A DNA stretch of 64,000 nucleotides from Streptomyces noursei (lineage in GTDB: Bacteria > Actinomycetota > Actinomycetes > Streptomycetales > Streptomycetaceae). The stretch covers positions 17,435 through 81,434 of the forward strand of contig NZ_LWBU01000395.1 of NCBI RefSeq assembly GCF_001646665.1, written 5' to 3'. How positions within the stretch are numbered: position 1 is the stretch's first letter; each line of letters starts with the position of its first letter. The notes beneath the pieces are model-generated. The model was not told where the DNA came from. It did not search any database and was given only the letters and a program-made list of their open reading frames with translations. Shown in pieces: positions 21,102 to 28,264 of the stretch. The position numbers and the translations under genes were made by a program.

Positions 21102-21132
21102 CCGATACCCGACAGAGGGTGTCGGGTATCGG
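21102..21132. terminator. Perfect 13-bp inverted repeat upstream of the PNPOx gene
   Basis: CCGATACCCGACA (21102-21114) and TGTCGGGTATCGG (21120-21132) form a perfect 13-bp stem with a 5-base loop. It is 40 bases after the secreted-protein stop and 15 bases before the next ATG. It could be a terminator, or an operator for the downstream gene; it lacks a T-tract. Confidence 0.55.
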
Positions 21133-21147
21133 CGGTTCCATGGGCTC

Positions 21148-21621
21148 ATGACTTCCTGCACCTGGGCCGGTTTCGAGGCGGCGGAGCCCGACTTCGCCCG
21201 CACCGCACGCCGGCGCTTCGCGGCGTACACCCACCACGTCCTGGCCACCCTCCGCAAGGACGGCTCCCCGCGCGTCACCGGCCTGGAGGTGACGTTCCGC
21301 TCCGGTGAGCTGTGGCTCGGCATGATGCCGGACTCCCGCAAGGCCCACGACCTCCGGCGCGACCCCCGCTTCGCCCTTCACGCCAACCCGGGCAGCGGCA
21401 CCGGCATGGGCGGCGGCGACGTCCGGATCTCCGGCCGGGCCGTCGAGGTGACCGACCCGGAGACGGTGGCGCGGCTCGCCGCGGAGACGGGAGCGCCGCA
21501 GCCCTTCCACCTCTTCCGGGCGGAACTCACCGAGGTGGTCCGCACCTGCGTCGAGGACGACCTGCTGGTGATCCGGTCCTGGCGCCCCGGCGGCCCGCTG
21601 CGCACCGTCAGCCGGACCTGA
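21148..21621 (+). CDS. Pyridoxamine 5'-phosphate oxidase family (split-barrel flavin-binding) protein
   Basis: The protein has 157 residues, a usual length for small PNPOx-like or F420/FMN-dependent proteins of actinobacteria. It shows the split-barrel pattern: YTHHVLATLRKDGSPRVTGLEV (about 30-50), ELWLGMMPDSRKAHDLRRDPRFALH (about 55-80), DVRISGRAVEVTD (about 95) and a C-terminal LLVIRSWRPGGPLRTV. Such proteins bind FMN, F420 or haem and act as oxidoreductases or chaperone-like sensors; cofactor and substrate cannot be read off here. The ATG at 21148 gives a typical N-terminus. Confidence 0.8.
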   Translation: MTSCTWAGFEAAEPDFARTARRRFAAYTHHVLATLRKDGSPRVTGLEVTFRSGELWLGMMPDSRKAHDLRRDPRFALHANPGSGTGMGGGDVRISGRAVEVTDPETVARLAAETGAPQPFHLFRAELTEVVRTCVEDDLLVIRSWRPGGPLRTVSRT

Positions 21622-21763
21622 GTCCCCGTCCGGCGTCCCTCCGGGACCCGTCCCGGCCGCACCGGTACGTCCGCCGCGCGCCCCCGCGCGGCGGGCGCGT
21701 CCTGTTGCGAAGGGGCCGCCGGGATGGTGTGCTACGGTTGTTCACGTTGCAGTTTTGGTACCC

Positions 21764-21784
21764 ATGAACTTTATGTGCGCCTGA
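21764..21784 (+). CDS. Possible leader peptide MNFMCA upstream of csp
   Basis: ATG AAC TTT ATG TGC GCC TGA encodes six residues. The stop codon and the last two codons fall in the left arm of the terminator-like hairpin at 21776-21805. This is the classic geometry for translation-controlled attenuation. There is no clear ribosome-binding site, so translation would have to be leaderless-like from a start point close by (about 21745). Inference only. Confidence 0.25.
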   Translation: MNFMCA

Positions 21785-21815
21785 CGGGAATGTTCCTCAG
21801 GCGCATTATTGTTTT
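21776..21815 (+). terminator. Attenuator-like hairpin with T-rich tail in the csp leader
   Basis: TGCGCCTGA (21776-21784) pairs perfectly with TCAGGCGCA (21797-21805). The loop itself holds GGAA/TTCC, which can extend the helix. The tail ATTATTGTTTT follows at once. A T-tract after a hairpin is rare in Streptomyces and points to an intrinsic terminator placed ahead of the gene it would control. It lies 46 bases before the csp start. Confidence 0.6.
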
Positions 21816-21860
21816 ACCGGCTTTCTCCGGATGGGGCCCCGACACCATCAGGAGAAAATT

Positions 21861-22064
21861 ATGGCCACCGGTACCGTGAAGTGGTTCAACTCGGAAAAGG
21901 GCTTCGGCTTCATCGAGCAGGACGGCGGCGGCGCCGACGTCTTCGCCCACTACTCCAACATCGCCACCTCGGGCTTCCGTGAGCTCCAGGAAGGCCAGAA
22001 GGTGACCTTCGACGTCACGCAGGGCCAGAAGGGCCCGCAGGCGGAGAACATCCTCCCCGCCTGA
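21861..22064 (+). CDS. Cold-shock protein (CspA family)
   Basis: The protein has 67 residues and is a single OB-fold cold-shock domain. RNP1 (KGFGFIEQD, about 16-24) and RNP2 (DVFAHYS, about 31-37) are intact, and the N-terminus ATGTVKWFNSEK is standard. It binds single-stranded RNA/DNA and melts secondary structure; many paralogues exist per Streptomyces genome, so I give no paralogue name. The start at 21861 has AGGAGAAAA upstream. The next gene is a DEAD-box RNA helicase in the same direction, separated by a strong hairpin; the pairing suggests a shared role in RNA remodelling, though probably not on one full-length mRNA. Confidence 0.95.
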   Translation: MATGTVKWFNSEKGFGFIEQDGGGADVFAHYSNIATSGFRELQEGQKVTFDVTQGQKGPQAENILPA

Positions 22065-22093
22065 TCACCGGATACGCAGCACCGGTATCTCGC

Positions 22094-22136
22094 AGCCGGG
22101 ACCCGCACCATGCAGCCGCAGGTGCGGGTCCCGGCT
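22094..22136 (+). terminator. 16-bp hairpin between csp and the DEAD-box helicase (copy 1)
   Basis: AGCCGGGACCCGCACC (22094-22109) pairs perfectly with GGTGCGGGTCCCGGCT (22121-22136); the loop is ATGCAGCCGCA. It is 29 bases after the csp stop. A nearly identical hairpin follows the helicase gene (23806-23848). Confidence 0.85.
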
Positions 22137-22168
22137 TGTGCTGTGCTCAGGCCCAAGGAAGGCAATGT

Positions 22169-23791
22169 ATGACGACGACTCGACCCGAACGCCCCGCCCG
22201 TAAGCGCCCCGCGAGGAACGGCGCCGCGAACCCCGCGCGCTCCGGAAACGGCAGGGCCGCCGGAAACGGCAGCGCCCCCGCCCGCGGCACGGGCAACCGC
22301 GCCCCCATAGCGCCCCCGCGCGACTTCGCGCTGCCGGAGACCGCCACGCCCGCGCTGCCCGCGGTCGCCGCCTTCGACGACCTCGACATGCCGGCCGCCC
22401 TCCTCAAGACGCTCACCGCCCAGGGCGTCACCGAGCCGTTCCCGATCCAGGCCGCGACCCTGCCGAACTCCCTCGCGGGCCGCGACATCCTCGGCCGCGG
22501 CCGCACCGGCTCGGGCAAGACCCTCGCCTTCGGCCTCGCCCTGCTCGCCCGCACGGCCGGCCGCCGCGCCGAGCCGAAGGCCCCGCTCGGGATGGTCCTG
22601 GTCCCCACGCGCGAGCTCGCGCAGCAGGTGACCGACGCCCTCACGCCGTACGCGACCTCCGTGCAGCTGCGGATCGCCACCGTCGTCGGCGGCATGTCGA
22701 TCGGCCGCCAGGCGGGCGCCCTGCGCCGCGGCGCCGAGATCCTCGTCGCCACCCCGGGCCGCCTCAAGGACCTGATCGAGCGCGGCGACTGCCGGCTGGA
22801 CCAGGTGTCGGTCACCGTCCTCGACGAGGCCGACCAGATGGCCGACATGGGCTTCCTCCCGCAGGTCACCGCGCTGCTGAAGCAGGTCGAGCCGGACGGC
22901 CAGCGCATGCTGTTCTCCGCCACGCTCGACAAGAACATCGACCGGCTGGTGCGGATGTTCCTCACCGACCCGGTGGTCCACTCGGTCGACCCGTCGGCCG
23001 GCGCGGTCTCCACCATGGAGCACCACGTCCTGTACATCGCGGACGAGACCGACAAGAAGGCCGTCACCGCCCGCATCGCGGCCCGCGACGGCCGGGTGAT
23101 CCTCTTCCTGGACACCAAGCGCTCCGTGGACCGGCTGGTCAAGCGGCTCCTCGCCAGCGGCGTACGCGCCGCCGGACTGCACGGCGGCCGCTCGCAGCCG
23201 CAGCGCAACCGGACCCTGGACCAGTTCAAGAACGGTCAGGTCACCGCGCTCGTGGCCACCAACGTGGCGGCCCGCGGCATCCACGTCGACGACCTCGACC
23301 TCGTGGTGAACGTCGACCCGCCCACCGACCACAAGGACTACCTGCACCGCGGCGGCCGCACCGCCCGTGCCGGTGAGTCCGGCAGCGTGGTCACCCTCGT
23401 CCTGCCCGAGCAGAAGCGGGACATGAGCCGGCTGATGTCCCACGCGGGCATCACGCCGCGCAGCGCCCGCGTCAAGTCGTCCGACGAGGAGCTGGCCCGG
23501 CTCACCGGCGCCCGCGAGCCGTCCGGCACCCCGGTCACCATCGAGGTCCCGCAGCCGGCGCAGCCCGCCGCGCAGGGCGACGGCAAGCCCGGCCGGCGCC
23601 GCCGCCCCCGCCGCAGCGGCCAGGGCACCGGCGCCCCCGCCGCGGCCGGCGCCAACGGCGGCGCGCAGGCGGGCGCCCCGCGCCGCCGCACCGCGGCCAC
23701 CGGCGGAACCCGCACCGGCGGCACCGGCCGCTCCTCGGCCGCCGGCCGCTCCGGCGGCACGGGCCGCGGCGGCCGCCGCACCGCCGCCTAG
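22169..23791 (+). CDS. DEAD-box ATP-dependent RNA helicase
   Basis: The protein has 540 residues and unwinds RNA duplexes with ATP. After a basic, disordered N-terminus (about 1-70) come the motifs in order: Q-motif PFPIQAATLP, Walker A GRGRTGSGKT, Ia PTRELAQQ, DEAD in VLDEADQMADMGF, SAT in FSATLDKNI, and in RecA domain 2 the IV-VI motifs FLDTKRSVDRL, VATNVAARGIHVDDLD and HRGGRTARAG. The C-terminal ~110 residues are Arg/Gly/Ala-rich and likely bind RNA. The ATG at 22169 follows AAGGAAGG; an upstream ATG at 22136 overlaps the hairpin and is less likely. Proximity to the cold-shock gene suggests low-temperature RNA remodelling. Confidence 0.93.
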   Translation: MTTTRPERPARKRPARNGAANPARSGNGRAAGNGSAPARGTGNRAPIAPPRDFALPETATPALPAVAAFDDLDMPAALLKTLTAQGVTEPFPIQAATLPNSLAGRDILGRGRTGSGKTLAFGLALLARTAGRRAEPKAPLGMVLVPTRELAQQVTDALTPYATSVQLRIATVVGGMSIGRQAGALRRGAEILVATPGRLKDLIERGDCRLDQVSVTVLDEADQMADMGFLPQVTALLKQVEPDGQRMLFSATLDKNIDRLVRMFLTDPVVHSVDPSAGAVSTMEHHVLYIADETDKKAVTARIAARDGRVILFLDTKRSVDRLVKRLLASGVRAAGLHGGRSQPQRNRTLDQFKNGQVTALVATNVAARGIHVDDLDLVVNVDPPTDHKDYLHRGGRTARAGESGSVVTLVLPEQKRDMSRLMSHAGITPRSARVKSSDEELARLTGAREPSGTPVTIEVPQPAQPAAQGDGKPGRRRRPRRSGQGTGAPAAAGANGGAQAGAPRRRTAATGGTRTGGTGRSSAAGRSGGTGRGGRRTAA

Positions 23792-23805
23792 CGGACACGT
23801 CCCGC

Positions 23806-23848
23806 GGCCGGGACCCGCACCATGCAGCAGCAGGTGCGGGTCCCGGCC
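23806..23848 (+). terminator. 16-bp hairpin after the DEAD-box helicase (copy 2)
   Basis: GGCCGGGACCCGCACC (23806-23821) pairs perfectly with GGTGCGGGTCCCGGCC (23833-23848); the loop is ATGCAGCAGCA. It starts 15 bases after the helicase stop. It is almost base-for-base the same as the hairpin before the helicase (22094-22136), about 1.7 kb away. Confidence 0.85.
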
Positions 23849-24157
23849 TGTGCGCGGCGCCCCGGCTCCGGCCGGCAGGGCCCGGAACACCGCGACACGC
23901 GGCGTCCCGGGCCCTCCGCCGTAGGCGCCCCCGCGCCGGTCCCGGGCCCCGGTCCGGGCCCCGCGCCCCGGCTCCGCGCCCGCCCTCGGCTCCACGCCCG
24001 CCCCCGGCTCCGGGCTCCGCGCCCGGGCCCCGACCCTGGTCACATCACAGACTCCGGCCCCGCGCCTGGCCCGGTCCGGGCCCCCGCCCCCGGCTTTGGC
24101 CGCCGCCCGGGCCCCCCTCCCGGCTCCGCGCCGCGCGCCCCGCCGTCCCGGCGCCCG
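23849..24157. repeat. Low-complexity, degenerate C/G-rich repeats, no gene seen
   Basis: This ~310-base stretch between the helicase hairpin and the convergent hydrolase gene consists of degenerate short repeats such as CCCGGCTCCG and CCGGGCCCC, broken by one less biased segment near 24030-24055. Frames through it encode only Pro/Arg/Gly strings. I see no ribosome-binding site or coding pattern. Confidence 0.5.
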
Positions 24158-25435
24158 TCAGTCACGGGCGTCCCTTCCGGCGGTGGTCAGGTGCCGGTCG
24201 AGGAACCCGCACACGAGGCCGCGCACCGCCGGTACCGACCGGGCCGGGTCCACCGCGCCGACCAGCCGGATCCGCTCCGCCCGGGTCATCAGCCCGGCGG
24301 CCTGCAGCCGGGGCGCCATCGCCGCGTAGTCGGTGAAGACGCCGTGCGCGGCGTCGTCGAGCCGCCGGCGCACCACCCGCCCGCCCGGGCGGGCGAACAC
24401 CGCCGACCAGGACGCCTCCAGGCCCCGCCGGTCGGGGAAGCCGTCGGTGTTCACGAGCAGCAGCGGGCGGTCCACACCGCACCGGGCGACCGGGAACGGC
24501 TCACCCGGCCGGCCGGGCGCCTGCGGCGGGTGGTCCAGGTGGCCCTCCAGGTCGACCGCGGCGGCGACGCGCCCGTCCTCGTACAGCGCCTGGGCCGCCG
24601 CGGTGCCGCCCGCCGAGTGGCCGTAGACGCCCACCCGGCGCAGGTCCAGCGCCCGGCCGAGGTGTTCCGGCAGCGCGCGTCCCGCGGCGTCGGGGTTGCC
24701 CCCGGCGACCAGCACCGCGAGCCGGTCGAGCACGAACCGGAGGTCCGCCACGCGAGTGCCGATCATGGTGCGGTAGAGGGCGGGATCCGTCCGCCGGGGG
24801 TCGCCCCGCAGGACGGTCGGGCGGAGCGGGCCCCGCCGGTACGCCGTCGTACCGGGGAACTCCACCTCACTGGCGTCCCCGGGATGGTCGACGGTCACCA
24901 CCACACGGCCCCGGCTCGCCAACTCCTCGGCCACCACGGTCCCCAGCGTGCGGGCGTCTCCGCCGCCGGGGCTGTAGAGCACCACCGGCCGCCGTACGGG
25001 CAGAGCGGGGGCGCCCACGCGCGCGTGCGTCAGGGTGGCCGCCCAGTCCACCCCCGCGTCGGGCAGTTCCGGGTGCACGCGGAAGGGGACGAGCCCGGCG
25101 AACGACTCCGCGGCGGACGCGGTCATCTGAGGGGCGCGCGGCCGGCCCCGTACCGTACGCGCCGGATAGAGGACGGTGACCATCAGTTCCCGTACCGGCA
25201 GCGCGGCGTCCCACGGGTCACGACGGGCGCGGTCGACGAGGTACAGCGTGGTGACCCCGACCGGGTACGGCCCGGTCGGCGCCGGCAGCCGCAGGACGAG
25301 CCCCCGCCCCGCCGCCGCGGCGCTCCCCGCTTCCGCCGCCGCCCGCGCCCTCGCCGTACCGCCGAACAGCAGCATCGAGGCCGCGACCGCGACCGACCTC
25401 GCGACCGTCCGCCGGTCCGTTCCGGCATCGCCCAT
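24158..25435 (-). CDS. Alpha/beta hydrolase, PAF-acetylhydrolase-like, exported
   Basis: The protein has 425 residues. The N-terminus (TDRRTVARSVAVAASMLLFGG) is a signal peptide with an Arg pair that may be Tat-directed. The mature part begins with GPYPVGVTTLYLVD and ELMVTVLYPA, strands typical of platelet-activating-factor acetylhydrolase-like esterases. The nucleophile elbow is GVYGHSAGG (about 280). LLVNTDGFPD probably carries the Asp and DDAAHGVFTDY the His of the triad. The enzyme would cleave short-chain or lipid esters outside the cell. The gene stands alone, divergent from the ArsR-type regulator. Confidence 0.82.
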   Translation of the reverse strand: MGDAGTDRRTVARSVAVAASMLLFGGTARARAAAEAGSAAAAGRGLVLRLPAPTGPYPVGVTTLYLVDRARRDPWDAALPVRELMVTVLYPARTVRGRPRAPQMTASAAESFAGLVPFRVHPELPDAGVDWAATLTHARVGAPALPVRRPVVLYSPGGGDARTLGTVVAEELASRGRVVVTVDHPGDASEVEFPGTTAYRRGPLRPTVLRGDPRRTDPALYRTMIGTRVADLRFVLDRLAVLVAGGNPDAAGRALPEHLGRALDLRRVGVYGHSAGGTAAAQALYEDGRVAAAVDLEGHLDHPPQAPGRPGEPFPVARCGVDRPLLLVNTDGFPDRRGLEASWSAVFARPGGRVVRRRLDDAAHGVFTDYAAMAPRLQAAGLMTRAERIRLVGAVDPARSVPAVRGLVCGFLDRHLTTAGRDARD

Positions 25436-25555
25436 GACTCTCCCCTGACGTGTGGTCCGCTGTGATCCGTGACCGCATGCTGGCGTGACGCGGGGATTCC
25501 GGGCGATCGTTGAGGCTCTGGCCGAAACGATGGCGCCCCGGCGCCGGGGAGTTCA

Positions 25556-26563
25556 GTGATCCGGATCCACTTCACCGCCGCCGACTTCGCGCGGGTGCGG
25601 TTCGCCGCCCGCCCGGCGCCGCTGCAGGAACTCAACGCGGCCTTCATGACGATGTTCCGCCCCGCGCCCCGCCCCGGCGGGGACCTGCTCACCGGCCGCT
25701 GGAGGCAGCGCGCGCTCCGCTCCCTGCCGCCCGCGGTCGCGCCGCTGGCCGACCTGGTCCCGGCGGCGGCCCGGCCGCCCGTGTTCCTCGACGTGTTCGC
25801 CACCGGCCTGACCGACGCGCTGGACGCCGTCGCCGGGACGCGCCCCGCGCTGCTCCGCGCCGAGCTGGAACGCGTCCACGCCCACCGCACCGCCCCCGCC
25901 CCGCCCTGGGTGCGCGCCCTGCACCAGGGCGACGCCGCCGCCCGGCGCCTGGTGCGCCACGCGCAGCGGTCCGCGTTCGACGCCGTACTGGCGCCGGTGT
26001 GGGACGTGGTTCAGGACCTGCACCGGGCGGAGTTCACCCGCCACGCCCTGACCGCGGCCGAGCACGGCACCGGCGCCGCACTCGACGGCCTCCTCCCCGG
26101 CGCCCGGCTGGCCGGCGCCGTCTGGGAGTGCGAGGGCCCCGGGGAGCGGGTCGTCGAACTGGGCGGGCGCGGCCTGGAGCTCCGGCCGACCTTCCACTGG
26201 ACCGGCCCGCCCCTGCTCGCCGAGCCGCCCGGCCACCCGCCCGTCCTGACCTATCCGGCCGGCTCCGGCCCGCCGCCCGCACCGCAGGGGGGCACCGGGA
26301 CGGCGGACGCGCTCGCCGGGGTCATCGGCCGCACCCGGCTCGAAGCCCTGCTCGTCCTCGCCGAGGAGCACACCACCCGGGGCCTCGCCCGGCGGCTGCG
26401 CGTCAGCGAGGCCACCGCCTCCGCGCACACGGCGGCGCTGCGCGCGGCGGGCCTGGTCGCCTCGGAGCGGGCCGGCAGGTCGGTGCTCCACCGGCGTACC
26501 GCGCTGGGCGGCCTGCTGGTGCGCGGGCGGGCCGGCGAGGGCTCCGTACCCTCTTCGCCATGA
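25556..26563 (+). CDS. ArsR-type winged-helix regulator with long N-terminal domain
   Basis: The protein has 335 residues. The C-terminal ~80 residues form a winged helix: LEALLVLAEEHTTRGLARRLRVSEATASAHTAALRAAGL, then a wing containing GRSVLHRRTALG. The preceding ~240 residues (FTAADFARVRFAARPAPLQEL at the start) are the conserved N-terminal domain seen in many large actinobacterial ArsR-like regulators; its ligand is unknown. No metal-binding Cys motif is visible, so arsenic or metal sensing is unlikely. The GTG at 25556 follows GGGGAG. The stop overlaps the MBL hydrolase start (ATGA), so the two are coupled. Confidence 0.82.
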   Translation: MIRIHFTAADFARVRFAARPAPLQELNAAFMTMFRPAPRPGGDLLTGRWRQRALRSLPPAVAPLADLVPAAARPPVFLDVFATGLTDALDAVAGTRPALLRAELERVHAHRTAPAPPWVRALHQGDAAARRLVRHAQRSAFDAVLAPVWDVVQDLHRAEFTRHALTAAEHGTGAALDGLLPGARLAGAVWECEGPGERVVELGGRGLELRPTFHWTGPPLLAEPPGHPPVLTYPAGSGPPPAPQGGTGTADALAGVIGRTRLEALLVLAEEHTTRGLARRLRVSEATASAHTAALRAAGLVASERAGRSVLHRRTALGGLLVRGRAGEGSVPSSP

Positions 26564-27321
26564 CGCTCACCCTCACCGTCCTCGGTACCGCCTCGCCGCA
26601 CCCCGCTCCCGGGCGTCCCTGCTCCGGATACCTCGTGTCCGGCGGCGGGGCCCGGGTGTGGGTGGACGCGGGGCCCGGGACGTTCGGGGAGGTGCAGCGG
26701 CACACCGACCCGGCCCGGCTCGACGCCGTCTGGATCTCCCACCTGCACGCCGACCACAGCGCCGACCTGCTCGCCGCCCTGTACGCCTTCGCCTACGGCG
26801 GCCTCACCCCGCCGGCGCCGGTCCCCGTGTACGCGCCCGCCGGCTGCGCGGAGCGGATCGCCGGGTTCCTCGGGCGCCCGGACCCGGCGCCGCTCGCCGC
26901 CGTGTTCGACTTCCGCGACCTGCACGACGGTCACGAGGCCCGCCACGGCGGGCTGCGGCTGACCTCCCGGGCGGTGGCCCACGACGCCGAGGCGTACGGG
27001 CTGCGCGTCGAGGGCGGGGGAGCGGTCCTCGCGTACTCCGGCGACAGCGGGCCCTGCCCGGGGCTCGGCGAACTCGCCGCGTCGGCGGACCTGTTGCTGT
27101 GCGAGGCCGACACCGACCGGCACGCCGGCGGCGGGGCGCCGGTCCACCTGACGCCCGAGGACGCCGGCCGGCTCGCCCGTGACGCGGGCGTGCGGCGCCT
27201 GCTGGTAACCCACGTCGGTCCCGGCCTCACCCGGGAGGACGCGACACGGCGGGCGGCGGCGGTGTACGGGGGCCGGACGGACACGGCGTACGAGGGAGAC
27301 GTTCACCGTCTCGCCAACTAA
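26560..27321 (+). CDS. MBL-fold metallo-hydrolase
   Basis: The protein has 253 residues and is a metallo-beta-lactamase-fold hydrolase of the RNase Z-like/phosphodiesterase group. The metal-binding HLHADHSADL (HxHxDH) is at about residue 62, further ligands are in SRAVAHDAEAYG and YSGDSGPC, and the final His is in LLVTHVGPGL near residue 218. The substrate is not deducible. The ATG at 26560 overlaps the stop of the ArsR-type gene by four bases, so the regulator and hydrolase are likely a functional pair. Confidence 0.87.
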   Translation: MTLTLTVLGTASPHPAPGRPCSGYLVSGGGARVWVDAGPGTFGEVQRHTDPARLDAVWISHLHADHSADLLAALYAFAYGGLTPPAPVPVYAPAGCAERIAGFLGRPDPAPLAAVFDFRDLHDGHEARHGGLRLTSRAVAHDAEAYGLRVEGGGAVLAYSGDSGPCPGLGELAASADLLLCEADTDRHAGGGAPVHLTPEDAGRLARDAGVRRLLVTHVGPGLTREDATRRAAAVYGGRTDTAYEGDVHRLAN

Positions 27322-27358
27322 GTGGCGGACCGGTCAACATCCCTGGAATTCGCCCCAC

Positions 27359-27386
27359 TTGACGTTGACGTGCCCACGTCTACACG
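27359..27386 (+). promoter_or_regulatory. Vegetative-type promoter for the secreted RNase
   Basis: TTGACG (27359-27364) and TACACG (27381-27386) are 16 bases apart, a good fit to the main sigma-factor consensus. TTGACG is immediately repeated at 27365-27370. The expected transcription start lies about 10 bases before the ATG at 27402. Confidence 0.55.
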
Positions 27387-27401
27387 CGTCATCATCGGCG
27401 T

Positions 27402-27812
27402 ATGCGAATCCCCCCACGCCTCACCCTGCTCGGCGCCGCCTCGGCGCTGCTGGCCACCCTGTTCGCCGGACCGGCCGGCGCGGCCCCGGCCGCCGGTGCC
27501 CCCGCCGCCCCGTACGCGGCCGCGGCGGTCGGCGAGATCTGCTCCTCCCGGCTGCCGGCCCAGGCGCACGACACCCTCGACCTCATCGAGGCCGGCGGCC
27601 CCTACCCCTACCCCCAGGACGGCACGGTCTTCCAGAACCGCGAAGGCATCCTGCCGAGCCGGACGTCCGGCTACTACCACGAGTTCACGGTCGTCACCCC
27701 GGGCGCCGACACCCGCGGCGCGCGCCGCATCGTCACCGGCGACGCCGAGCGGGAGGACTACTACACCGCCGACCACTACGCGTCGTTCGACCGCGTCGAC
27801 CACGGTTGCTGA
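27402..27812 (+). CDS. Secreted guanyl-specific ribonuclease (RNase Sa/N1 family)
   Basis: The protein has 136 residues. The Sec signal peptide covers about the first 40 residues (LTLLGAASALLATLFAGPAGA). The mature enzyme of ~95 residues has the RNase Sa layout: an early Cys in GEICSSRLP and a last-residue Cys forming the single disulfide, the catalytic Glu in YYHEFTVV, Arg in RGARRIVTG and His in YYTADHYASF. It cuts RNA 3' of guanosine. It is immediately followed by a barstar-family gene, the intracellular inhibitor, so enzyme and antidote are produced together. Confidence 0.93.
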   Translation: MRIPPRLTLLGAASALLATLFAGPAGAAPAAGAPAAPYAAAAVGEICSSRLPAQAHDTLDLIEAGGPYPYPQDGTVFQNREGILPSRTSGYYHEFTVVTPGADTRGARRIVTGDAEREDYYTADHYASFDRVDHGC

Positions 27813-27825
27813 ACCGGACGCCGCC

Positions 27826-28107
27826 GTGACGACCGTGTACGTCATCGAGGGCAGTGAGGTCACCGGCCCCGGCGGCTTCTGGCGGGCCGTCGGCGAGGCC
27901 GTGAACGGCCCCGGCGGCTACTTCGGCCGCAACCGCGACGCGTTCGCGGACTGCCTGAGCGGCGGCTTCGGCACGCCGGAGGACGGCGACTTCGTCCTCG
28001 AGTGGCGCGATCACGCCGTCTCGCGCCGTGCCCTGGGCCCGGACCTGTTCGACGAGCTCGTGGAGATCGTCCACGAACGGGCCCCGGGCACGCTCCGGCT
28101 CCGCTGA
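27826..28107 (+). CDS. Barstar-family ribonuclease inhibitor
   Basis: The protein has 93 residues, matching barstar (about 90). Family features are an N-terminal strand TTVYVIEGSEV, then FWRAVGEAVNGPGGYFGRNRDAFADCLSGGFGTP (residues about 20-53), where barstar's RNase-contacting helix and Asp lie, and a C-terminal FVLEWRDH ... FDELVEIVHE. It would block the active site of the RNase encoded 13 bases upstream while that enzyme is still in the cytoplasm. GTG is the start at 27826; there is no strong ribosome-binding site, so translation may depend on coupling to the RNase gene. Confidence 0.9.
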   Translation: MTTVYVIEGSEVTGPGGFWRAVGEAVNGPGGYFGRNRDAFADCLSGGFGTPEDGDFVLEWRDHAVSRRALGPDLFDELVEIVHERAPGTLRLR

Positions 28108-28264
28108 CCGCAGGGGCGGCCGTCCCCGGGAGCGTCCGGCCCCCGGGGCCCCGCTCGCCCCGGGTGCGTTCCGCCGGTCACGGCGGGGCCCGCTCCGGGG
28201 CGGACGGACGGTTGCTGCCGGCTGTCGGCCGCCCGCGGTGGGCCGCGGGCGTCGGCCGGGACGG

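Larger units (their letters stand above)
21733..21860 (+). promoter_or_regulatory. AT-rich leader of the cold-shock gene
   Basis: The ~120 bases before the csp ATG are strikingly AT-richer than the surroundings. TACGGT at 21733-21738 may be a -10 element. The leader contains a six-codon reading frame (listed separately) whose stop lies in a hairpin followed by ATTATTGTTTT, then CAGGAGAAAATT as ribosome-binding site before 21861. Long structured leaders are typical of cold-shock mRNAs. Confidence 0.6.

Noticed and set aside
24158..27321. An insertion sequence around the hydrolase/ArsR genes
   Set aside because: I found no transposase frame, no terminal inverted repeats and no target duplications here; no transposase was seen anywhere in the window.
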